NCBI RefSeq assembly: GCF_003334855.1
Contig: NZ_QOWE01000015.1
Coordinates: forward strand, 62,001 to 126,000
DNA: 64,000 nucleotides
Direction of reading: 5' to 3'
Source: Larkinella punicea
Lineage (GTDB): Bacteria; Bacteroidota; Bacteroidia; Cytophagales; Spirosomataceae
Part shown: piece by piece, positions 24,368 through 32,685 of the stretch
Numbering within the stretch: the first letter of the stretch is position 1
How the letters are laid out: each line of letters opens with the position of its first letter
Made by a program: the position numbers and the translations under genes
Notes under the pieces: model-generated
What the model was told of the DNA's origin: nothing
The model's input: the letters and a program-made list of their open reading frames with translations, nothing else
The model's database searches: none

Positions 24368-25759
24368 TCACTTTATAATCTTTTTTAATACCTCTTGATG
24401 AAGCTTCTTTAAATGAGGAGAAATCTGTTTGTTTATTTTATCTTCTTTCATAGATTTTGCAGCCTTTTGAGCATATGTAACAAAGTTCGCAGTTAAATAT
24501 TTGCTCTTTGAAGCCTTATTACTACCCTGTTGAATTTTAAATATATAATCGCTATTCCTTATTAAAAGTTTCTTTTTAAAGACGATTTTATTTAACGCTG
24601 TAGTTCTCTCAGCTCTCTTCTTTGCCATTCTAACCCTCATCTTCATTCTACGATAATAGCGAGCTAGAGAAGATGATCGAATGAAGCAATTCTTACCATT
24701 GAATTCAAAACCTAAATATTGAGCGTTTCTACGTATATTCCCTTCAAAATCTTTAAATGCCCTTAAAGAGCCATCATCCGACAGCTTGATATAAGTAACT
24801 TCTGTTTTATCAGTATTAATTTCTAACTTAAGTTGATTAGAAATTTCGCATTTTATCCAATTTTCAATTTCTCTCTGCTGTTGAGTTGAACAGACAACTA
24901 TTATATCATCACTATAGCGCCTATACAAACCATTTTGCTTTTCGAAAATTTCTTGATATGCCATTTTATCAAAATTTAGCATATATAAATTTGAAAGAAG
25001 ACCGCTCATTGGTGCACCTTGTGGTATACCTTTACCTTCTTTATTAGGTACTATAAACCCTTTTTTTCTAACTACATCTCTAAATTGCTCAGCCGTACAA
25101 AGTCTCTTTATTTTTTCTTGTTTATCTTCAATTTTAAACTCTTCATGTAGGATCTTTCTTGATACTTTAGAATAGCGGGTAATAGATTTAAAAACGTTAT
25201 AATGATCTTCCGGCAAATTATCTACACCTAAAATATCCTTCCAAGATTTTAACAATAATTTATGATCTAAATTCGTGTAAAAATTACTAATATCAAAGGC
25301 CAGTATTACGCATTCACCTTTTTCTTTAACTGCTTCAAATAACTCATGAGCAAAATGGATATTACATTTACCTTTTCCAGATTCATCTTTGAATTTACGA
25401 TAAGCGAGAATAAATTTTGAGTAGGCTTCTTCTTTTATTTTTTCCTCATAAGCAAGCTCTAAGAGAATATTGTAATAGGAATAAATATGAGCGTCCATGT
25501 GTGATGCATACATTACTGATCGTTCTTTCGTATCCTTTTTTCTCTCACCGGAATCTTTATCCTTTTTATAACGAGGGGTAAGAATTATTTTTTCAATGAA
25601 AGGATAAAAGTGATGGCCCGCAATCTCTTGTGGATTACTTACTACTTTACATACATTTACTAAATTAGGTTTTTGGTCAAAATGGATGTAACCACGTTTC
25701 TTATTAGCGCGAAGCTGCTGAGCTTTTTCAGACCAAATTTTTATAGCTTGATTTAACAT
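24368..25759 (-). CDS. drt2: Defence-associated reverse transcriptase, DRT2 type
   Basis: A 463-residue RNA-directed DNA polymerase. The N-terminal region has KERSVMYASHMDAHIYSYY (residues 78-96) and ILAYRKFKDESGKGKCNIHF, both characteristic of the DRT2 (UG2) clade as I know it. Finger/palm motifs follow: AFDISNF with catalytic D156, GIPQGAP at 244-250, and YSDD at 282-285 with D284 and D285, then the YLGF segment near 348. No maturase, endonuclease or second enzymatic domain is fused. In studied DRT2 systems the enzyme reverse-transcribes an adjacent upstream RNA repeatedly, making concatemeric cDNA that encodes a growth-arresting protein during phage attack. GC is visibly far lower than in flanking genes, suggesting horizontal transfer. 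Confidence 0.82.
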   Translation of the reverse strand: MLNQAIKIWSEKAQQLRANKKRGYIHFDQKPNLVNVCKVVSNPQEIAGHHFYPFIEKIILTPRYKKDKDSGERKKDTKERSVMYASHMDAHIYSYYNILLELAYEEKIKEEAYSKFILAYRKFKDESGKGKCNIHFAHELFEAVKEKGECVILAFDISNFYTNLDHKLLLKSWKDILGVDNLPEDHYNVFKSITRYSKVSRKILHEEFKIEDKQEKIKRLCTAEQFRDVVRKKGFIVPNKEGKGIPQGAPMSGLLSNLYMLNFDKMAYQEIFEKQNGLYRRYSDDIIVVCSTQQQREIENWIKCEISNQLKLEINTDKTEVTYIKLSDDGSLRAFKDFEGNIRRNAQYLGFEFNGKNCFIRSSSLARYYRRMKMRVRMAKKRAERTTALNKIVFKKKLLIRNSDYIFKIQQGSNKASKSKYLTANFVTYAQKAAKSMKEDKINKQISPHLKKLHQEVLKKIIK

Positions 25760-26052
25760 ACACAGTTAAAGGGTTGGGCCTGGTCGGCGGAACCATTAGC
25801 CCTCCCCGCACAACTAATTTTAGAGAAATACTTCACAGTATTTCTCAGACCGCCTTAGATTTAACTTAATAACCACAACTACAATGAAATGGGAATCAAT
25901 TGTAACTGCTTTAGTGTTCTCTGTCCGGCTCAGCCTTTGTTTCGGCGAACTGAATGAGCTTCTGAACATAGTTCTGGGTGCTGGTAACGTTACCGGCACC
26001 AGAACGGTTGTCCCGATTCTAAACACTCTCCCTTCCAGCCTAAATCTAGAAG
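25760..26052 (-). ncRNA. Candidate DRT2 template non-coding RNA
   Basis: The ~290-base segment between its own promoter and the reverse transcriptase start has no conventional gene, but it is rich in structure. On the RNA strand a 17-18-bp stem with a tight loop lies at 26005-25971 (one wobble, one bulge), a perfect 9-bp stem with a 6-base loop at 25846-25823, and a GC-rich fold near 25800-25771. Length and position match the RNA that precedes drt2 in the characterised Klebsiella system. Both strands have one stop-free frame across it (about 25823-26079 on the RNA strand, 25824-26090 on the cDNA strand, closing with a TAA at 26091-26093). The exact ends are estimates. Confidence 0.65.
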
Positions 26053-26057
26053 CAATG

Positions 26058-26088
26058 CAAATGTATCTTTTAAATTTACTTCACCAAA
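26058..26088 (-). promoter_or_regulatory. Consensus promoter of the DRT2 ncRNA
   Basis: On the minus strand TTTG (complement of 26085-26088), 19-bp spacer, TACATTTG (complement of 26058-26065). This is a full match to the Bacteroidota TTTG/TAnnTTTG promoter with good spacing, and would start RNA near 26052. Confidence 0.7.
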
Positions 26089-26129
26089 AATAATTGAGTA
26101 TTTTTTCTTGTAAAAATACTCAATTATTT
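26088..26129. repeat. 18-bp perfect AT-rich hairpin at the island edge
   Basis: Arms 26088-26105 and 26112-26129 are exact inverses with a six-base loop (centre around CTTG). The inner end touches the -33 element of the ncRNA promoter. It may be an operator, a boundary or insertion-end structure, or a terminator for readthrough from gcvP. Confidence 0.65.
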
Positions 26130-26179
26130 ATCTCTGTATTTATTACTTCGTTTTCAAGACCCAAAAATCTGAGCAAAAA

Positions 26180-26214
26180 GCAAAAAAGCCCCCGCCTGAC
26201 ACCAGACGAGGGCT
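26180..26214 (-). terminator. Intrinsic terminator of gcvP
   Basis: On the minus strand GCCCTCGTCTGG, a short loop, and CAGGCGGGGGC are followed by TTTTTTG. The stem begins 26 bases after the gcvP stop and separates gcvP from the DRT2 unit. Confidence 0.88.
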
Positions 26215-26238
26215 TTCCCATTTTTTCTATTCAAAAAT

Positions 26239-29127
26239 TTACGACGCCGTCTCCGTCTCCACCGCTTCCTGCGCATATTCCTCTACCGGCAAACACGCAC
26301 AGACCAGATTCCGGTCTCCGTACGCATTATCGATCCGGCTGACACTCGGCCAGAATTTGCGGGCTTTCACGTACGGCAACGGGAACGCAGCTTTTTCGCG
26401 GCTGTAAGGGCGGTTCCAATCATCAGCGATGAACACGTTGACCGTGTGGGGGGCGTTTTTGAGAACGTTGTTGGCTTTGTCGGCTTTGCCTTCTTCGACC
26501 TCCCGGATTTCGGCCCGGATGCTGATGAGGGCTTCACAAAACCGGTCGAGTTCGTCTTTCGATTCGGATTCCGTCGGCTCGATCATCATTGTGCCCGGCA
26601 CCGGAAAAGAAACCGTCGGCGCGTGAAAACCGTAGTCCATCAGGCGCTTCGCAATGTCTTCCACTTCAACGCCAAACGCTTTGAACGGCCGGCAATCGAC
26701 GATCATTTCGTGGGCGCAACGACCATTTTTACCGGTATACAAAATCGGATAATGTTCTTCCAGCTTCGCTTTCAGGTAGTTGGCGTTCACAATGGCGGTT
26801 TTGGTCGCATTCGTCAACCCTTCTCCTCCCATCATGGCAATGTAGGCATATGAAATCGTCAGGATGCTGGCTGACCCGTAGGGAGCCGCCGAAACCGCGT
26901 GAATCGCCTGATTGCCGCCCGTTTCCACCACGGCATGACCCGGCAGGAAAGGCATCAAATGTTCAACGACCCCAATCGGCCCCATGCCCGGCCCACCACC
27001 GCCGTGCGGAATGCAGAACGTCTTGTGCAGGTTCAGGTGACAAACATCGGCACCAATGGCCGCCGGACTCGTCAGGCCCACCTGCGCGTTCATGTTCGCG
27101 CCGTCCATGTACACCTGGCCGCCGTGCTCGTGGATGACATCGCAAATTTCTTTGATCGTTTCTTCAAAAACGCCGTGCGTCGATGGATAGGTCACCATCA
27201 GACACGACAGGTCGCTGCTGTACTGCTCGGCTTTTGCCCGCAGATCGGCCACGTCGATGTTGCCCCGTTCGTCACACTTCACAATCACGACTTTCATCCC
27301 GGCCATCACCGCGCTGGCGGGGTTCGTGCCGTGGGCCGACGACGGAATCAGCGACACATTCCGGTGGCCGTCGTTGCGACTCTCGTGGTAGGCCCGAATC
27401 ACCATCAGACCGGCGTATTCGCCCTGCGCCCCGGAGTTCGGTTGCAGCGACATGCCGGCAAAACCGGTTATTTCGCTCAGCCATTTGCTCAAATCATCGA
27501 CCATTTTTTGGTAGCCCATCACCTGATCTTTCGGCGCGAACGGGTGCAATCCACCGAATTCGGGCCAGGTAACCGGAATCATTTCAGCGGTTGCGTTCAG
27601 TTTCATCGTACAACTGCCGAGTGAAATCATCGAATGCACCAGCGAAAGGTCTTTTTCTTCCAGTGATTTCAAATACCGCAGCATTTGGTGCTCGGTGTGG
27701 TGCGTATTGAACACCGGATGCGTCAGATACGCCGATTGACGGATCAGTCGCTCCGGCCAGTTGATTGCCAGGGTTTCGATGGCGGCATCCATATCGGCGC
27801 ATATCCCAAAGACATCCAGCAACTGAACCACATCATCAACGGTTTTCACTTCATCAAACGAAACGCAAACCCGTTCGTCGTCCAGATACCGCAGGTTGAT
27901 TCCCGCCGTCCGGGCCGATTTCCGCAACGATTCCACATCATCCACCTCGACCGTAACGGTATCGAAATAATTCTGCGTCTGAATTTTATAGCCATTCCAG
28001 CGTAAAACCGTCACAAACAGCTTGGTCATGCCGTGGATGCGTTCGGCAATGGCCCGAAGCCGTTGCGGACCGTGGTAGACCGCGTAACTGCCCGCCATAA
28101 CCGCCAGCAGCACCTGTGCCGTACAGATATTGGACGTCGCTTTTTCCCGGCGAATGTGTTGTTCGCGGGTTTGCAATGCCATCCGCAGGGCTGGATTTCC
28201 TTCGGCATCGATGGAAACGCCAATAATCCGACCCGGAATCTGCCGTTTGAAGGCATCTTTGGTCGCGAAGAAAGCCGCGTGCGGGCCACCGTAGCCCATC
28301 GGAACGCCAAACCGTTGTGAAGAACCCACGACGATATCCGCCCCCATTTCACCCGGAGGGGTCAACAGCGTCAGGCTCAGGAGATCAGCGGCAACGGCCA
28401 CAAAGATATTTTGCTCATGAGCCGCCGTAATGAGATCGGTATAATCAAACACCTCGCCGTCGGACGCCGGATATTGCAGCAGCATCCCGAATAAATCGTC
28501 GGACGTGATGTTTACTTGCCGGTGATCGCCCACCTGAACGGTGATGTTCAGGGGCGTGGCACGGGTTTTGATGACGTCAATGGTCTGCGGATGGCAGCTT
28601 TCCGACACAAAAAAGGTCGTAGCATTCTTTTTGGCGACCGGACGCTGGGCATACAGCACGTGCATGGCTTCGGCCGCAGCCGTGCCCTCATCGAGCAGCG
28701 ACGCATTGGCGATTTCCATCCCGGTCAAATCGATGATGACGGTTTGGAAATTCAGCAGGGCTTCCAGCCGACCCTGGGCAATTTCTGCCTGATACGGTGT
28801 GTAGGCAGTATACCAGGCCGGATTTTCCAGTATATTGCGCAGAATGACGTTCGGCGTAATGGTATCGTAGTAGCCCGTACCGATGTAGGATTTATTCAGT
28901 TTGTTAAGCTGGGCGAGCTTTTTAAAATCGGCCAGAAACTGATACTCAGATTTGGCTTCGGGCAGATCGAGCGGTTTTTCGAGCCGGATCAGGGCCGGAA
29001 CCGTCTGGTTGATGAGTTCGTCCACCGAATCGACTCCGATGGTTTTCAAAATGGCATTCGTTTGTGAAACATCCGAGCCGTTGTGACGGTCTTCGAAACG
29101 TTCCTGATAGTGTAGGTCGAGCTTCAT
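26239..29127 (-). CDS. gcvP: Glycine dehydrogenase (decarboxylating), P-protein
   Basis: The PLP-dependent P-protein of the glycine cleavage system, which decarboxylates glycine and passes the aminomethyl group to the lipoyl H-protein. The product is 962 residues, the fused single-chain form. The ATG giving [17 protein letters not shown] is chosen; the open frame runs 38 codons further upstream through promoter-like sequence. The C-terminal half contains [17 protein letters not shown], with the PLP lysine near residue 700. The N-terminal half shows [18 protein letters not shown] and the glycine-rich [19 protein letters not shown]. Other gcv genes are elsewhere. Confidence 0.97.
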   Translation of the reverse strand: MKLDLHYQERFEDRHNGSDVSQTNAILKTIGVDSVDELINQTVPALIRLEKPLDLPEAKSEYQFLADFKKLAQLNKLNKSYIGTGYYDTITPNVILRNILENPAWYTAYTPYQAEIAQGRLEALLNFQTVIIDLTGMEIANASLLDEGTAAAEAMHVLYAQRPVAKKNATTFFVSESCHPQTIDVIKTRATPLNITVQVGDHRQVNITSDDLFGMLLQYPASDGEVFDYTDLITAAHEQNIFVAVAADLLSLTLLTPPGEMGADIVVGSSQRFGVPMGYGGPHAAFFATKDAFKRQIPGRIIGVSIDAEGNPALRMALQTREQHIRREKATSNICTAQVLLAVMAGSYAVYHGPQRLRAIAERIHGMTKLFVTVLRWNGYKIQTQNYFDTVTVEVDDVESLRKSARTAGINLRYLDDERVCVSFDEVKTVDDVVQLLDVFGICADMDAAIETLAINWPERLIRQSAYLTHPVFNTHHTEHQMLRYLKSLEEKDLSLVHSMISLGSCTMKLNATAEMIPVTWPEFGGLHPFAPKDQVMGYQKMVDDLSKWLSEITGFAGMSLQPNSGAQGEYAGLMVIRAYHESRNDGHRNVSLIPSSAHGTNPASAVMAGMKVVIVKCDERGNIDVADLRAKAEQYSSDLSCLMVTYPSTHGVFEETIKEICDVIHEHGGQVYMDGANMNAQVGLTSPAAIGADVCHLNLHKTFCIPHGGGGPGMGPIGVVEHLMPFLPGHAVVETGGNQAIHAVSAAPYGSASILTISYAYIAMMGGEGLTNATKTAIVNANYLKAKLEEHYPILYTGKNGRCAHEMIVDCRPFKAFGVEVEDIAKRLMDYGFHAPTVSFPVPGTMMIEPTESESKDELDRFCEALISIRAEIREVEEGKADKANNVLKNAPHTVNVFIADDWNRPYSREKAAFPLPYVKARKFWPSVSRIDNAYGDRNLVCACLPVEEYAQEAVETETAS

Positions 29128-29202
29128 TACCAGTGAAGTGTGATTGAAAGCGATTGAGATAACCGGGTTAAAGTGCGGTTGCCGAAAGCAATGACATAAA
29201 TA

Positions 29203-29210
29203 CAAAAATA
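29203..29210 (-). promoter_or_regulatory. -7 promoter box for gcvP
   Basis: TATTTTTG on the minus strand fits TAnnTTTG, about 75 bases before the chosen gcvP ATG and upstream of the less likely extended start codons that follow it. The -33 element is not clear. No glycine riboswitch fold was recognised in the leader. Confidence 0.4.
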
Positions 29211-29314
29211 CAAAGAATAAATGAACCCGATTGGTTCCCACCGACGAATCCGGCCACGATTTGATTTTATCCTGTAATTATTAAATTTTCGGGAGCAAAA
29301 AGGAATTTTTTACC

Positions 29315-30142
29315 ATGTCTGTACATCCAAAAATATCGGTTATCATGCCGGTTTATAATGGCGAACGATTTCTGGCAGAGGCTATTGACAGCATCTTAAA
29401 CCAAACCACAACGGATTTTGAAATGATCCTGATCAATGATGGCTCTACCGACGGAACAGGACAGATCATAGCCCGGTATCAGGAGCAGGACCCACGCATT
29501 CATGCCATCACCAATAAAAAACCGCTTGGGAAAGCGGGCGATTTAGCCAAAGAAATGGGGATACAACTGGCAAAAGGTGTCTACATTGCCATTATGGATG
29601 CCGATGATGTGGCCCGGCCCAACCGGCTGGAGCGGCAGCTTTCTTTTCTGGAAGCGCATCCGGATGTATTCCTGTGTGGTGCCTGGGCCAATTATATTGA
29701 CACGACCGGAGCGGTTTTTCGGACGTGGAAGCCGGACCTCGATCATGCGCAGATTTGCCGAAACCTGTACTGGAAAAACGCCATCATGCACCCAACCTTT
29801 TTCTTCAGAAACGAGCCGTCTTCGGGGCCATTTTACGAAACAAAATATACCTGGTACAACGATTATTACACCCAATTAAAGCTCATTAAACAGGGTAAAA
29901 AGCTGGCCAATGTTCCGGAAATTTTACTTTCATACCGCGTTTCCGGTCAGAGTTCTACCCAATCCGGTATTAAAAAGAAAGTGCTGGAATACTTCCAGAT
30001 TCGGCGGGAAATCGCGCAATACCCCGTTACAAAACCGTCCTTTTCAACCCGCCTGATCGTCTTGGCGCAGTATGTGGCTGTATATTTTTTGCCCGAGAAA
30101 TGGCTGCTGCGTTTTCATCCTGTTTTCAAAAAAACGATTTGA
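29315..30142 (+). CDS. Family 2 glycosyltransferase
   Basis: A 275-residue GT-A enzyme that transfers a sugar from a nucleotide-sugar to a glycan or lipid-linked acceptor. It begins ISVIMPVYNGERFLAEAIDS, has the nucleotide-binding ILINDGSTDGTG, and the metal-binding DxD appears as IMDADDVARPNRLERQ (about residues 93-108). A short C-terminal hydrophobic stretch (LIVLAQYVAVYFLPEKW) may tie it to the membrane. It is the first gene of a plus-strand trio with two methyltransferases at the start of a surface-glycan cluster. Confidence 0.88.
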   Translation: MSVHPKISVIMPVYNGERFLAEAIDSILNQTTTDFEMILINDGSTDGTGQIIARYQEQDPRIHAITNKKPLGKAGDLAKEMGIQLAKGVYIAIMDADDVARPNRLERQLSFLEAHPDVFLCGAWANYIDTTGAVFRTWKPDLDHAQICRNLYWKNAIMHPTFFFRNEPSSGPFYETKYTWYNDYYTQLKLIKQGKKLANVPEILLSYRVSGQSSTQSGIKKKVLEYFQIRREIAQYPVTKPSFSTRLIVLAQYVAVYFLPEKWLLRFHPVFKKTI

Positions 30143-30166
30143 TTTTACGGTCAATCCCGTCTTCCT

Positions 30167-30922
30167 ATGTCTGACTACAACCAAGCCTATCATACTGAAA
30201 TTGAAACGAACGCCCGCCGGTCAGCCGAAACGATTATTCAGTTGTTAATCAAGCTGTTTAACCCCCGGTCGGTTGCCGACATTGGATGCGGTCGGGGTAC
30301 GTGGCTGGCCGAATGGCAACGACAGGGCATAAGCCAGATTTTAGGCGTAGACGGCGGGGGGCAGGATGTTTCCCGAGTGTTGATTCCTTCCCGGAATTTT
30401 CTTGAATATGACCTGAATACCCCTTTCAATTCCGCCCGGCGATACGACCTGGTTACTTGTATGGAAGTGGTCGAACACCTGAAACCGGCTTCGGCGAGCA
30501 CGATTGTACAATCGCTTACCGGCCTGTCCGATGTGATTGTTTTTAGTGCCGCCGTGCCCCAACAGGGCGGTTTTAAGCACATCAATGAGCAGTGGCCCGC
30601 TTACTGGGCCGAAAAATTCGAGGCTGAGGGGTATGTTTTTACGGACGGCATCCGGTGGCAGTTGATGCCTCATCAGGAAGTGGCGTGGTGGTATCGCCAA
30701 AACCTGTTTTTAGCCATCAAAAAAGAGCTTTATGATCAGAAATTCAGCTTTTTGCCGCGTTTTTCACCTGATTTCTACGTGATGCACGAACTGGTTTATA
30801 AAACGTATGCCAGTTTGCCCTACCGCCTGTTTTTCACCATTGAGCAGTTTATTTACAATCATTTTCATTCGTTTTACCATACGATCAATCCCACCATCAA
30901 GAAATTTTTATCCAAATCATGA
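30167..30922 (+). CDS. SAM-dependent class I methyltransferase
   Basis: A 251-residue enzyme with the SAM-binding motif VADIGCGRGTWLAEW (about residues 36-50) and the acidic LGVDGGGQDV after strand 2. TCMEVVEHLKPASAS marks motif IV of the class I fold. The C-terminal third holds an aromatic-rich segment (FFTIEQFIYNHFHSFYH) that could touch the membrane. It probably modifies a sugar or glycan end, judged only from neighbours. Its stop overlaps the start of the next methyltransferase (ATGA), indicating translational coupling. Confidence 0.85.
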   Translation: MSDYNQAYHTEIETNARRSAETIIQLLIKLFNPRSVADIGCGRGTWLAEWQRQGISQILGVDGGGQDVSRVLIPSRNFLEYDLNTPFNSARRYDLVTCMEVVEHLKPASASTIVQSLTGLSDVIVFSAAVPQQGGFKHINEQWPAYWAEKFEAEGYVFTDGIRWQLMPHQEVAWWYRQNLFLAIKKELYDQKFSFLPRFSPDFYVMHELVYKTYASLPYRLFFTIEQFIYNHFHSFYHTINPTIKKFLSKS

Positions 30923-31623
30923 ATCCACTGGTCCGGCTGGTCTTTTTTAATCCCGTCATGAATTACGCCGTCTGGTCGATTCGTCGCTACATCCGGCGCG
31001 TGGCCCAACTGGTGCCCGCCGGTACGACGCTGCTGGATGTCGGCGCGGGCGAATGCCAGTACAAGCCATTTTTTTCGCACGCCCGTTATCTCAGTACCGA
31101 CTGGTGCGGAACCACCGACCACCACCGGTATTCGGCCGGGATCGACTACATCTGCCCCGCCGATGACTTGCCACTTGATTCGGAACAGGTTGATTTTGTG
31201 CTTTGTACCCAGGTTCTGGAACACGTTCGCTATCCGGAGAAAGTCATTCAGGAATTGGGGCGGGTTTTAAAACCGGGCGGTTTGTTGTTTCTGACGGTGC
31301 CCCAAAGCTGGGAGGAACACGAGCAACCGTACGATTTCCACCGGTTTACGCAATTTGCGCTACGGGCCTACGCCGATGACCACGGTTTTGACGTAGTGGA
31401 AATCCGGCCCCAGGGCGGGCGGTTTCTGGTGATCGGCTTTTTTCTGGCGTGGAGCCTGCCGACCTTGTTTAAAAACACATTCGGGCAACCCGGTTTTCTG
31501 TTTGCCGTAGTTGCCTTTTTCCCCCTCAATTTTCTCATCGCTTTGCTCTTTTTCTTGCTCGATCCGCTCGACCGGAAACGCGAGTTTACGATGAATTATG
31601 AGTGCATTTTTCGCAAAAAATAA
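30919..31623 (+). CDS. SAM-dependent class I methyltransferase with membrane tail
   Basis: A 234-residue enzyme with motif I TLLDVGAGECQYKPFF and the late strand motif VLCTQVLEHVRYPEKVIQEL, followed by LKPGGLLFLTVPQ, as in UbiE/COQ5-like enzymes. After residue 180 two hydrophobic helices (FLFAVVAFFPLNFLIALLFF, shown in part) suggest membrane attachment. It overlaps the preceding methyltransferase by 4 bp. Like its neighbour it probably acts on a surface glycan; the substrate is unknown. Confidence 0.85.
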   Translation: MNPLVRLVFFNPVMNYAVWSIRRYIRRVAQLVPAGTTLLDVGAGECQYKPFFSHARYLSTDWCGTTDHHRYSAGIDYICPADDLPLDSEQVDFVLCTQVLEHVRYPEKVIQELGRVLKPGGLLFLTVPQSWEEHEQPYDFHRFTQFALRAYADDHGFDVVEIRPQGGRFLVIGFFLAWSLPTLFKNTFGQPGFLFAVVAFFPLNFLIALLFFLLDPLDRKREFTMNYECIFRKK

Positions 31624-31626
31624 CGC

Positions 31627-32685
31627 TTAAAGCAACCGGCGAACCAGGGCGAAGTAGCCCCTTAAAACCGGGTTTACGATCCAGGTAAGGAGTGGATTTT
31701 TGATCTCGGAAAAAACCAGTTCGTCACTGAACCGGTTCCAGATAGCGGCATCGGAAACCGTTCGTTTGGCTTGAACCTGGTTTCGAACCCGCCGGATGTG
31801 CTTTCGGTGCTGGACTAAAAACCGGTAGCCTTTTAGTTTTTCGGTAAAAAAGCCCCCGGCTAGTGAATACAGGAGAATGAGTAGTTCGATACCGACGAGT
31901 GACGGCCCTAACACCAGCAGGGTTCTGAATTCATAATTTTGCAGGACAACCATCAGCCGGTTTTTCTCCGCGTGATACCATTTGGCAGTGCTTTTGGAGA
32001 AATGGTAATCATGATAAATAACAGCTTTTGAAGCGCAAAAATGCCGGTAGTTTTGAAGAAGCCCCCGCCAGCTTACATCCTGATCCTCTGAATAAGCGAA
32101 AAAAGCTGAATTGAAACCGCCGACCTGCTGGTAATACAGTTTGGGCATATAAAGGCAGGCACCACTCACGCTGCCGATTTCCGGGTCATGGTCATACACC
32201 GGTTTCGGACTCAGGTTGTCTTTGCACCAGCCAAAACCGAGGTAATGCATGGCATTCCCCGCCGTATTCAGCAAATCAGGCTGCCGACGATGTAAAATAA
32301 CGGGTTGTAGCAAACCCACCTGTACGCCTTTTTGGAGCTGTTCCTGATAACTTGTCTCAAGCAGACTCAGAAAATCCGGCGTCACCTCCGTGTCCGGATT
32401 GAGCAGCAGACACGCGTCGGCTCCGGCGGCAAAGGCGTGGGCCATTCCCCGGTTGTTGGCATCACAAAAACCGGTATTACTTTCCTGATAAATAACCTCT
32501 ACGGATTGGGAAAGGCTCCGCAAAACAGCCGGTGTTCCGTCGCTGGAACCGTTGTCGATAACCAGAATATGAAAACGCGGATGAGTCAGTCGGGCCAGCG
32601 ACTCAAACAGCGCCGGCAGATACGCCCGGTGATTGTAGGTGACGATGATAATCCAGGTATTCAGCCCAACGATTTGCTCAGTCAT
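31627..32685 (-). CDS. Family 2 glycosyltransferase (rhamnosyltransferase-like)
   Basis: A GT-A enzyme of 352 residues from the ATG giving MTEQIVGLNTWIIIVTYNHR; an upstream extension of 29 codons lies within the next gene and is unlikely. It has ILVIDNGSSDGTPAVLRSL and the DxD as LLLNPDTEVTPDFL. GSVSGACLYMPKLYY and AYSEDQDVSWRG, with the acidic E-D-x-D, match the WbbL-like rhamnosyltransferase group. A C-terminal membrane segment (LLILLYSLAGGFFTE) is present. It overlaps the upstream membrane-protein gene by 8 bp. Confidence 0.88.
   Translation of the reverse strand: MTEQIVGLNTWIIIVTYNHRAYLPALFESLARLTHPRFHILVIDNGSSDGTPAVLRSLSQSVEVIYQESNTGFCDANNRGMAHAFAAGADACLLLNPDTEVTPDFLSLLETSYQEQLQKGVQVGLLQPVILHRRQPDLLNTAGNAMHYLGFGWCKDNLSPKPVYDHDPEIGSVSGACLYMPKLYYQQVGGFNSAFFAYSEDQDVSWRGLLQNYRHFCASKAVIYHDYHFSKSTAKWYHAEKNRLMVVLQNYEFRTLLVLGPSLVGIELLILLYSLAGGFFTEKLKGYRFLVQHRKHIRRVRNQVQAKRTVSDAAIWNRFSDELVFSEIKNPLLTWIVNPVLRGYFALVRRLL

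Noticed and set aside
24368-25759. Retron, group II intron or diversity-generating retroelement
   Set aside because: No msr/msd-like 2'-branch RNA with terminal repeats, no maturase or endonuclease domain, and no template/variable repeat pair or Avd gene were seen. The N-terminal motifs fit DRT2 better.
25884-26093. A 69-codon plus-strand open frame starting MKWESIVTALVF upstream of the reverse transcriptase
   Set aside because: It lies opposite the candidate DRT2 RNA, has no promoter or recognisable family, and is better explained as part of the stop-free frame of the RNA/cDNA unit. It is discussed there and not listed as a gene.
26899-27624. 241-codon plus-strand open frame inside gcvP
   Set aside because: Shadow of gcvP with low-complexity Arg/His composition and no recognisable fold.
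29128-29314. Glycine riboswitch ahead of gcvP
   Set aside because: No tandem aptamer-like fold or conserved core could be recognised in the short AT-rich leader.
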